NCBI GenBank assembly: GCA_016209605.1
Contig: JACQVS010000032.1
Location: forward strand, 1-38,586
From: Planctomycetota bacterium
GTDB taxonomy: Bacteria; Planctomycetota; UBA8108; JACQVS01
Direction: 5' to 3'
Length of the DNA: 38,586 nucleotides
The first letter of the stretch is position 1. Each line of letters starts with the position of its first letter. The translations under genes and the position numbers were made by a program. Positions 7,049 through 15,530 of this stretch are shown piece by piece. The notes beneath the pieces were generated by a model. The model worked only from the letters and a program-made list of their open reading frames with translations. It had not been told where the DNA came from and made no database searches.

Positions 7049-10000
7049 ATGAAAAGCCCGTGGCCCTCCTCCGTGGCGGCGGGCAAGCTGTTTTTTTTAG
7101 CCGGGCTGACCCTGCGAGCGGGCTTGGCTCAGGAGGGAGCGGCCGAGGGGGAGGCCGGCGCGAGGACTATCCGCTTCACCTATCGTTTCGCGCCGCCGGC
7201 CCTCGAGCGCCAGGGAGATTTCCACCGCCTCCACATGGTCGGACTCGAGAATGGCGGCAAGGCCGGCGAGCCCGCCCTGCCGCGGCGCCTGGCGCGCCTT
7301 CTCCTGCCGCCGGGTGCGGCCGTTGCCGGGGTGACCGTCATTCCCAGCCCGCCGGCGGCGCTCGCGGAGCGCTGCCTCCTCGCGCCGGCGCCGGAGGAGC
7401 TCGATCCTGCGGGCGGCCGCGAACCCCGCCCCCTTTCCTGCAATCCCGATATTTACCAGTCCTCGGGACCCTATCCGCCGCGCCCCTGGGAGTATCTCGG
7501 CGCCGGCGTGAAGCACGGCCGGAGCATCGCATTCCTGGCGCTCAGTCCTGTAGTTTACTTTCCCCGGAGCGGCGCCGTCGCCTGGTCGGAGGCCATCGAG
7601 GTGGAGCTCGAGCTCGAGCTGGCGGGCGGCCAGGGAGGCGGCGCCGCACTGCCCTTGCGGCCCGCGCAGATCCAGGAAATGTTTGAATATGTCGACAACC
7701 CGCCGGCGGCTCCGGAATTGCCGGCTTCCGAATTTCCGGCCGCCGGCTCCGGCGGCAGCGATGAAGTCGCCTACGCCATCATCACCAGCCCGGCCCTGGC
7801 CGCGGCTTTCCAGCCGCTGGCCGAGGCGCGGCAGGCCGGCGGGCTGCCGGCGGCGGTCTTCACCACGGACTGGATCTACGCTCGCTACGACGGCCGGCGT
7901 CCCGACGGCGGCGAGGACGACGCCACCCGCCTCCGCAACTTCATCATCGACGCTTACCGCGGCCGCGGCCTGCGCTGGGTCCTCCTGGGCGGCGATGCCG
8001 ACGGCGATTCCGGCTGCCGGGAGTGCCAGCCGCCGGTGGTCCCGGCGCGCTACCTGAAGGCCTTCTCGGCGACCCTGATCCCCGCCGACCTCTACTTCGG
8101 CTGCCTCGATGGCACTTTCGACGGCGATGCCGACGGCATCTACGGTGAGAGGAACGATGGGGAAGGCGGCGGCGACGTCGATCTGCTCTTCGAGGTGCAC
8201 GTGGGGCGCGCTCCCGCCGACTCCCCGGAGGAGGCCGCCAACTTCGTGCGGAAGACCCTCGCTTACGAACAGTCCTCCGGCCCGATCCTGCGCCGCGTCC
8301 TCCTGGCGGGGGAGTACCTGGGCTTCGGCGGCGCCTACGACTGGGGCGGCAACTTGAACGACCAGATCCGGACCGGCTCGAACGATTTCATCGACACGGT
8401 CGGCTTCGAGAACTCCCCCTATCGCGACTTCCTCCAGGTCCGCACCCTCTACGACCGCGACACCCTCGGAAACAACTGGCCGCCGGAGAGCCTCATCGAA
8501 ATCATCGAACAAGGGGTCCATCTCCTCAACCATATCGGCCACGCCGACATCTCCAACGTCATGAAGCTCACGGATGCGCGGATCGATGGCCTTGGCGGCG
8601 AGAGCTACTTCCTCGGCTACACCCAGAGCTGCTACGCCGGAGCTTTCGACAACCGCCGGGCCGACGGAACCTACGGCGCCGACAGCGTCATCGAGCATTT
8701 CCTCGCGGCCCCGGCGGGGGCGGCGGCCTTCATCGCCAACTCCAGGAACGGCTGGGCCGGCTCCTTCGTCCCCGACGGCCCGTCGCAGCGCTTCAACCGG
8801 CGGTTCTGGGATGCGGTCCTCGGGCAGAAGATCCTGCAGTGGGGGGCCGCCAACGACCGCTCCAAGGAGGAGAACCTCGGCACCGTCCAGAGCAACGAGC
8901 GCGCCCGCTGGTGCTACTACGAGCTGAACACCCTCGGCGACCCGGCGCTCGCCATCAAGCTCTCCACCTCCAGGGGGAGCTTGTCCTTCGACGGCAAGTT
9001 TTACAATCCAGCCGGCATCGCGACATTGATCCTCATCGATGCGGACCTCGATCTCTCCCCGGACCGGGCCGAGACGGTCCCGGTGCGGGTGCGGGCGGAG
9101 GCGAGCGGCGATGCAGAGACCTTGAGCCTCGAGGAAATGGGCCGGGCTTCGGGGGTGTTCCAGCTCAGCTTCCAGCTCGACGCCGGCCTCGCCGCCGCGG
9201 ATGGGGTCTTGCAGGTGGCGGAGTCGGACACCTTGATCGCCGCCTACGAGGATGCCGACGACGGCAGCGGCGCGAGCGCCGCGGTTGAGGCGCGGGCGCA
9301 GGTGATTTCCCCCGCCAGCCTGGCCGGCCCCTGCCCGCCCGCCGGCGCCGTGGGCGTCCCCTACAGCTTCTTCTTGAAGCCAAAGGGGGGCCTGCCGCCG
9401 CGCGCTTTCTTCGCCGAGACCGGCTACGTGGAGGAGCCGTCGGCGCCGCTCTTCGAAGGGATCGGCCTGGCGATGAACTGGCATGACGATGATGGATTCT
9501 GGAGTTACGCGCTGCCTTTCGAATTCCCGTTTTACGGGAAAATTTACGAGACCGTCACCGTCAGCTCGAACGGCTATCTGGAGCTCGGCCCCGGAAACGA
9601 GCGGGAGTTCATCAACTCGGCGGAGAAGCTGATCGCCAGCACGCGCGTCGCGCCGCTGTGGGGGGACCTGGTGACCAGCGGCAATGGCGACATCTACATT
9701 GAAGAAAAGTTCGATTCCATCGCTTTCCGCTGGCGGGGGGTCGATTACAACAACCGGGAGGGCATCAACGCCGAGGCCGAGCTGTTCGCCGACGGCCGCA
9801 TCCGCTTCGGCTACGGCGCCGGCAATCATGGGTTCTCTCCCACCATCGGCATCTCGGCGGGCGACGGCGAGCGCTACGTGCTCTCCCAGCTCAGCGGGCG
9901 GGATGACCTGGGAAGCGCTCCGGGAGTTTTCTTCCTGCCGACCGGGCTTCCCGAGGGCCTCGAGGTCGATCCGGCGAGCGGCGAGATCTACGGCGTACCG

Positions 10001-13000
10001 TCGGAGGCGGTGGTCGGCCGGGCGGTCTCGTTTCGGGTGGAAGACTCCTTGAAGCAGTTCTCCCGGCAGCACTGCGCCATGACCATCCGCCCGGAGGGCC
10101 TGGCGCTCGAGTCGCCCCAGGCCGGCGACCTCTGGCTCAAGGGGAGCCAGCAGGCCATCCGCTGGCATCAGTTCGGCGCCGCCGGCAGCCGCATCCGCAT
10201 CGACTACAACACCGACGGTTCGACGAAGAGCTTCCCGTTCGCCATCGCCGCCTCGGTCCCCCTCGCCGACCGCTCCTTCCCGTGGACCGTGCCGGATCTG
10301 GCCGCGGCGGCGGCCCGCCTCCGCATCGCGAGCCTCGAGAGGCCGGAGCTGTTCACCTACAGCGGGGTTTTCTCGATCGTGGCTCCCACCCTGGTGCTGC
10401 TTTCTCCCTTGGCCGGAGACCGCTGGATCCTGGGGAGCGAGGCGGCGGTGCGCTGGGCCAGCATCGGCCCCACCGGGGCGCGGGTGCGCATCGACTACAA
10501 CACCGACGGCTCGCCCGTCGATTTCCCCTTGACCCTGGCCGCCGATCTCCCCAACACCGGCGAGCATCGCTTCGCCGTTCCGGCGACTCCCTCCCCGACC
10601 TGCCGGCTGCGCCTGCAAAGCCGCGACGCTCCCGGGGTCAAGGCCGGCGTTTCGGGGCTTTTTTCGATCCGGCCGCCGAGCCTCGCCATCACCTCTCCCA
10701 ATGGCGGCGAGTGCCTGCGCATCGGCGAGACGGTCCGCATCGTCTGGTCGGCGGAGGGGAGCGGAGACGACCCGGTCTTGCTCGAGTACAACGCCGACGG
10801 CGGGGACGAAGAGTTTCCTTTCCAGGTCGAGGGCGGACCGTTTCCCGCGCGGGCCGGCAGCGCCCCCTGGACGGTGCCGGAGATCCCCGGCGCCCGCGGC
10901 CGCTTGCGCATCCGCTCGCTGGCGAATTCCGCCGCCGACGTTTCCGACGGAGCCTTTTCCATGGAATACCGCTGCGCCCTCCGGATCCTTTTCTGGACGC
11001 CGTTCATCGACGCCGTCGAACAGCAGATCGCCAACTCCCTGGCCGCGCTCGAGCGCTTCGAGCCGGATGCCGATGTCGCCTTTTCCACAACTCTCGGCCC
11101 GGAGGCGCTGGCGCGGGAGCTGGCGGGGAAAGACGCCTTGCTGATCCCGAAGCAAAAGCAAGCCGGTCCTGACATCGACTTCGCGGCCCTGGGGGAGCAG
11201 CTTGGCCCCGCTCTTCTCGAGTTCCTCGGCCGGGGCGGAGCCGTGGTCATATGCCAGCAGACGCGCCAGTCGGACCTGTTTCTCCCGGCCATCGGCTTGA
11301 TGGAAGCGGACTTCCTTGAAGAGGGAGCGCGCCTGTGCGAGGTGGCCGAGCCGCTCCACGCGGTGGTCTCGGGAGTCCGTTCCAACTTCGCGGGGCCCGA
11401 GCACACCGCCACGTACCGGGTGCGCGGCCCCGGGGCTCGGATCCTGGTCCAGGACTCGAGCGGCAACACGGTGGTGGCCGCGAGGGACGCCGGCTTCGGC
11501 CGCCTCGCCTTTCTGGGCTTCGATTACTACAGCTTCACAAGCGACACCGCCCGCCTTTTATCCAACGCCCTTCGCATCCCCCTGCCGGAGTCCGGATTGA
11601 GGCTGGTGTCGCCCGCTGCCGGCGCGGCCTTCCTCGAAGGGGAGGAGATTCCCATCCGCTGGTTCGCCCGCGGCCGGGCGAAGGGAACGGCGCGCATCGA
11701 TTACAACACCACGGGCTCGAGCGCCGAGTTCCCCCACTTCTTGACCGAGGCGACCCCCCAGACGGCAGGCGGGGACGAGGGGAGCTTTGTCTGGAAGGCG
11801 CCGCCGGTGCCGCCGGATCAGGAGTACCTGGAGGTGCGTCTGCGGGTCCGGCCGCTCGCGGCCCCGCAGGAGGGGGAGATTTCGCCGGCGCCGTTCCACG
11901 TGGTCCGGCCGCTCGAGATCCGGACCGCCCGGCTTCCGGAAGGGAGCGTCAACCTGCCTTACGAGGCGCTGCTGGAAGGCGGCGGCGGCGTGCCGCCTCA
12001 CGTATTCAGGGTCAATGGCCTGCCGGCGGGCCTCATCGTCCAGCCCGCCGGAGAGCGAGCCGCGAAGATCGCGGGGGTGCCGCAGAGGGAATGCTGGTTC
12101 TGCGAGGTGGAGGTCCTCCTCCAGGATGCCCTCGGCTTTTCCATCCGCAAATCCTTCCCCCTGCCGGTCATCTTGCGCGCCCTCCATCTCATCCAGCCCA
12201 ACGGCGGCGAGCTCTGGCTCTCCGGCAGCCTGCAGCAGATCGTCTGGAATGTCGCCGGCCAGGTCGGCAGCACCGTCAGCCTGCGCTTCAACCGCGATGG
12301 CTCCCTGACCGATTTTCCCTTCCTGATCGCGGCGTCCGCGCCCATCGGCATGCCTTACGACTGGCAGCTTCCGGTGATGGACGCCCCCGAGTGCCGCCTG
12401 CAGGTGCGGTCGGATGAGTTTCCGGAGATTTTCGCCGTCAGCCAGGCCTCCTTCTCCATCGTCGGGCCGACCATCCGACTCACCGCGCCGTCTGGCGGCG
12501 AGTGCTGGGAGCCGGGCAAGAGGCGGCTGATCACCTGGAAGTCGGCCGGCAACTCCGGCGGCGGCGTCCGCATCGAGTACAACCTCGATGGCTCGACCAG
12601 CGACTTTCCGAACCTCATCGCCGGCGCTGCTCCCGACACCGGCGCTTACGAGTGGACGGTGCCGCCCGAGCTTTCGGAGAGCTGCCGGGTGAGGGTGAGC
12701 TTCGAGGCGGCTCCGGAAAACCACGACCTCTCCAGGGATCCCTTCACCATCCACGCCGCCTGCCGCTTGAGCGTCCTGGCGTGGGATCCCTGCCGGTCGA
12801 GCGATGAGAGGCTGGAGGTGGTCCGCCAGGCCCTGGCGGAGCGGGAGCCGGAGCTGGATTTCGCCGTCCTGAGCGCCACGGCTCCCGAAGGGCTGCCGGA
12901 GGCGCTCGCCAATCGCGACGCCTTGATCGTGCTCCTTCCGCCGCTCTTCTGCCCGACGCTGGACTTCCGCGTCCTCGGCGTCAATCCCAAGCCGTTGCTT

Positions 13001-15490
13001 CATGGATTCGTGAACGCTGGAGGGGTGGTGGTTTTCTGCTCTCCGGGAACCGCGAGCGCTCAATTGCTGACCGGCCTGGGGCTTCTTGACAGCCTGCAGA
13101 TGGTCTTCAACCGCGATGGGCCATCCTGCCAGGTGACGTCGTACCTCCACCCCCTTGCCGCCGGCGTGCCGCTCGAGTTCGCCGGGCCCCGGTCGACCTC
13201 GGCTTACCGCCTGCAAGGCGGGGATTTCGAGGCGGTGGTGGGGAGCGACCGCTTCACGGTGGCCGCCGCCCGGGAGCAGGGCTCCGGCCGTTGGTCGCTG
13301 CTGGGATTCGACTACCAGGCCGCCAATCCCGCCAGCGCGCGCCTCCTCGCCAACGCCGCGCGCATGCGACCGATCCAGGATGGGCTGCGGTTGCTCTCGC
13401 CCGCCCCCGGGGCGGTGTTGGCGGCCGGAGAGGCGGCCTCCATCGCCTGGGCGGCCCGCGGGGAGCGCAGCGGCCCGGTGAGGCTCTCCTTCAACACCGA
13501 TGGGTCGGCGAGCGCGTTTCCCTTCTTCATCGCCGAGGCGCCGGGAGAAAAAAGCGGCGGCTCCTATCTCTGGACCGCTCCGGAGCCGCCGCCGGGGAGG
13601 CATTTTACCTGCCGCGTCCAGGTGGAGTGGTCCGAGCCGCCGGAGCTGCCGGCGCGCTCGGAAGGGGTCTTTCACGTCGTCCGCGAGGCGTTTGCCATCG
13701 TCACCGGCGCTCTCGAGGACGGACATCACGGCGCCGAGTACCGGAGCGAGCTCCGCGTCTCCGGCGGCGCGCCCCCTTATACGTGGGTCGAGATTCGCGA
13801 TCTGCCGGCCGGCCTCTACGCGGTGGCCTTCGAGGGAGAGAGCGCCGCCGCCGTCATCACCGGCACGCCGCTCGTGACCATCACCGATCAAAAAGTCACG
13901 GTGCAGATCGCCGACGCCCTCGGCTCGCTGGCCGAAAAGATCCTCCCCCTGAACATCTTCCCCAGCCGGGTGAAGCTCGTGGCGCCGGCCGGCGGAGAGT
14001 ACCTCCTGGCCGGCTCGCCGGCAGAGGTGCGCTGGGAGGTCTCCGGCTACGCCGGGGAGAAGGTGAGGATCGAGTACAACCTTGACGGCGGCACGAGCTT
14101 CTTCGATGGCCTCGCCGCGGAGGCGGCTCCGATCGGCTCGCCTTTCTTCTGGAGCGTCCCGGAGGCCGTGAGCGGCAGCTGCCGCATGCGCATCGTTTCG
14201 AACCTCGGGCTTTCGAGCTTCAGCGAGAGGACCTTCGCCATTTCCGGCCCCCGGATCACCTGCCTTTCCCCCAACGGCGAGGAGGCTTTCGAGACGTCGA
14301 CCTGGCGCACCATCCGCTGGCGCTCCCTGGGGAATCCGGGCGGCCGGGTGCGCATCGACATGAGCCTCGAGGGCTCGACGGAGCAGTTTCCTGTCGTCAT
14401 TGCCGGGGATGCCCCCGACCAGGGGGCCTTCCGCTGGCAGGTGCCCGAGCTGCCGTCGCGGGCCTGCCGGCTGCGGATCCGGTCCATTTCGGATCCTCGC
14501 CTCGAGGACGTCTCGGACAACCTCTTTTCCATCCGCTACCGCGCGGCCATCCGCGGCCTGGTGTGGATTCCTTACACCGGTTTCGAGCAAAGGGAGGTGC
14601 GCGGAGCCATCGCCGCCGCGACGCTTTTCGAGAACGACTTCGACTGGGCGCTCTCGAAGGCCCTCACCGAGGTCGAGCTGCAGAGCGAGCTCGCCGGCAA
14701 GGAGGCCTTCATCATGGTCCAGCAGGAGAGGGTGAGCGAGGTCAACTTCAAGGCCCGCGGCCACCTCCTGGGGCCGGTCCTCAAGGAGTTCGCCGAGCGC
14801 GGCGGCGCCGTGGTGGTCTTGAAGCAGCGCGGCAACGCCCTCGATTTCATCTCGGCGGCGGGGCTCCTTGAAGCCGCGGAGGCCGGCAAGGGATTTGACA
14901 TACCCTGCCAGGTAGAGCTGCCGGACCATCCGGTGGTCAATCAGGTCCCCCGCCAGTTCAACGCGGCGAGCGCCACCGCCTGGTACCGGGCGGCGGGGGA
15001 GGGTGTTAAAGTTTACGCCACGGCGGCGGGGCAGCCCGCCGTCCTGGGGCGGGACCTCGGCGACGGCCGGGTCATCCTCATCGGCTTCGACTACAGCGAC
15101 TACACCGCGGCCTCGGCGCGCCTCCTCGGCAACGCCATCCGCATGGCGCCGGAGGTGGAGCGGCCTCGCTTCGTCCGCGGCGACGCCAACGCCGACGGCG
15201 CCATCGACATCGCCGATGCCATCTTCATCCTCGAGTACCTGTTCCTTGGCCGGCGGGAGCCCCTCTGCATGGATGCAGCCGACATCGATGACAGCGCCGC
15301 TCCCGGCGCGGCGCAAGCGGCCATCGGGCTCGGCGACGTTTTCCATCTCCTGTGGTGGATCTTCACCGGCGGCGCGCCGCCCGCGCCCCCGGGCCCGGGC
15401 GCGGGCGGATCCGTGCAGGGAGCCTGCGGCGTCGACCCGCAGCTCCGCGACGGCCTCGACTGCCGGATCCATCCGCCTTGCGCGGATTGA
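7049..15490 (+). CDS. Giant secreted gingipain-like (C25) protein with repeated adhesive modules
   Basis: 2813 residues. A signal peptide (about 1-28) and a propeptide-like region (about 40-210) precede a C25 cysteine-peptidase domain (about 230-640) with the catalytic candidates His498 (LLNHIGHAD) and Cys528 (YTQSCYAGAF). An Ig-like domain (about 650-750) and a putative-Ig domain with an inserted nidogen-like segment (about 755-1010) follow. Then come nine Kre9/Knh1-like domains (SPNGGECW..IRW..RIDYNTDGS), further putative-Ig domains and three ThuA/GATase-like domains starting near residues 1309, 1905 and 2500. The end is a dockerin-like doublet (from about 2710) with a Cys tail. It probably cleaves or binds proteins at the cell surface. 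Gingipains usually carry a type IX secretion tail; this one carries the dockerin-like end instead. Confidence 0.8.
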   Translation: MKSPWPSSVAAGKLFFLAGLTLRAGLAQEGAAEGEAGARTIRFTYRFAPPALERQGDFHRLHMVGLENGGKAGEPALPRRLARLLLPPGAAVAGVTVIPSPPAALAERCLLAPAPEELDPAGGREPRPLSCNPDIYQSSGPYPPRPWEYLGAGVKHGRSIAFLALSPVVYFPRSGAVAWSEAIEVELELELAGGQGGGAALPLRPAQIQEMFEYVDNPPAAPELPASEFPAAGSGGSDEVAYAIITSPALAAAFQPLAEARQAGGLPAAVFTTDWIYARYDGRRPDGGEDDATRLRNFIIDAYRGRGLRWVLLGGDADGDSGCRECQPPVVPARYLKAFSATLIPADLYFGCLDGTFDGDADGIYGERNDGEGGGDVDLLFEVHVGRAPADSPEEAANFVRKTLAYEQSSGPILRRVLLAGEYLGFGGAYDWGGNLNDQIRTGSNDFIDTVGFENSPYRDFLQVRTLYDRDTLGNNWPPESLIEIIEQGVHLLNHIGHADISNVMKLTDARIDGLGGESYFLGYTQSCYAGAFDNRRADGTYGADSVIEHFLAAPAGAAAFIANSRNGWAGSFVPDGPSQRFNRRFWDAVLGQKILQWGAANDRSKEENLGTVQSNERARWCYYELNTLGDPALAIKLSTSRGSLSFDGKFYNPAGIATLILIDADLDLSPDRAETVPVRVRAEASGDAETLSLEEMGRASGVFQLSFQLDAGLAAADGVLQVAESDTLIAAYEDADDGSGASAAVEARAQVISPASLAGPCPPAGAVGVPYSFFLKPKGGLPPRAFFAETGYVEEPSAPLFEGIGLAMNWHDDDGFWSYALPFEFPFYGKIYETVTVSSNGYLELGPGNEREFINSAEKLIASTRVAPLWGDLVTSGNGDIYIEEKFDSIAFRWRGVDYNNREGINAEAELFADGRIRFGYGAGNHGFSPTIGISAGDGERYVLSQLSGRDDLGSAPGVFFLPTGLPEGLEVDPASGEIYGVPSEAVVGRAVSFRVEDSLKQFSRQHCAMTIRPEGLALESPQAGDLWLKGSQQAIRWHQFGAAGSRIRIDYNTDGSTKSFPFAIAASVPLADRSFPWTVPDLAAAAARLRIASLERPELFTYSGVFSIVAPTLVLLSPLAGDRWILGSEAAVRWASIGPTGARVRIDYNTDGSPVDFPLTLAADLPNTGEHRFAVPATPSPTCRLRLQSRDAPGVKAGVSGLFSIRPPSLAITSPNGGECLRIGETVRIVWSAEGSGDDPVLLEYNADGGDEEFPFQVEGGPFPARAGSAPWTVPEIPGARGRLRIRSLANSAADVSDGAFSMEYRCALRILFWTPFIDAVEQQIANSLAALERFEPDADVAFSTTLGPEALARELAGKDALLIPKQKQAGPDIDFAALGEQLGPALLEFLGRGGAVVICQQTRQSDLFLPAIGLMEADFLEEGARLCEVAEPLHAVVSGVRSNFAGPEHTATYRVRGPGARILVQDSSGNTVVAARDAGFGRLAFLGFDYYSFTSDTARLLSNALRIPLPESGLRLVSPAAGAAFLEGEEIPIRWFARGRAKGTARIDYNTTGSSAEFPHFLTEATPQTAGGDEGSFVWKAPPVPPDQEYLEVRLRVRPLAAPQEGEISPAPFHVVRPLEIRTARLPEGSVNLPYEALLEGGGGVPPHVFRVNGLPAGLIVQPAGERAAKIAGVPQRECWFCEVEVLLQDALGFSIRKSFPLPVILRALHLIQPNGGELWLSGSLQQIVWNVAGQVGSTVSLRFNRDGSLTDFPFLIAASAPIGMPYDWQLPVMDAPECRLQVRSDEFPEIFAVSQASFSIVGPTIRLTAPSGGECWEPGKRRLITWKSAGNSGGGVRIEYNLDGSTSDFPNLIAGAAPDTGAYEWTVPPELSESCRVRVSFEAAPENHDLSRDPFTIHAACRLSVLAWDPCRSSDERLEVVRQALAEREPELDFAVLSATAPEGLPEALANRDALIVLLPPLFCPTLDFRVLGVNPKPLLHGFVNAGGVVVFCSPGTASAQLLTGLGLLDSLQMVFNRDGPSCQVTSYLHPLAAGVPLEFAGPRSTSAYRLQGGDFEAVVGSDRFTVAAAREQGSGRWSLLGFDYQAANPASARLLANAARMRPIQDGLRLLSPAPGAVLAAGEAASIAWAARGERSGPVRLSFNTDGSASAFPFFIAEAPGEKSGGSYLWTAPEPPPGRHFTCRVQVEWSEPPELPARSEGVFHVVREAFAIVTGALEDGHHGAEYRSELRVSGGAPPYTWVEIRDLPAGLYAVAFEGESAAAVITGTPLVTITDQKVTVQIADALGSLAEKILPLNIFPSRVKLVAPAGGEYLLAGSPAEVRWEVSGYAGEKVRIEYNLDGGTSFFDGLAAEAAPIGSPFFWSVPEAVSGSCRMRIVSNLGLSSFSERTFAISGPRITCLSPNGEEAFETSTWRTIRWRSLGNPGGRVRIDMSLEGSTEQFPVVIAGDAPDQGAFRWQVPELPSRACRLRIRSISDPRLEDVSDNLFSIRYRAAIRGLVWIPYTGFEQREVRGAIAAATLFENDFDWALSKALTEVELQSELAGKEAFIMVQQERVSEVNFKARGHLLGPVLKEFAERGGAVVVLKQRGNALDFISAAGLLEAAEAGKGFDIPCQVELPDHPVVNQVPRQFNAASATAWYRAAGEGVKVYATAAGQPAVLGRDLGDGRVILIGFDYSDYTAASARLLGNAIRMAPEVERPRFVRGDANADGAIDIADAIFILEYLFLGRREPLCMDAADIDDSAAPGAAQAAIGLGDVFHLLWWIFTGGAPPAPPGPGAGGSVQGACGVDPQLRDGLDCRIHPPCAD

Positions 15491-15530
15491 AACGATCGGA
15501 GAAAATCGGTTGAAAACAGGCCTGATTGCA

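Noticed and set aside
7049..15490. Type IX secretion substrate
   Set aside because: Gingipain-like catalytic domain, but the C-terminus is a dockerin-like doublet with a Cys tail, not a type IX sorting domain.
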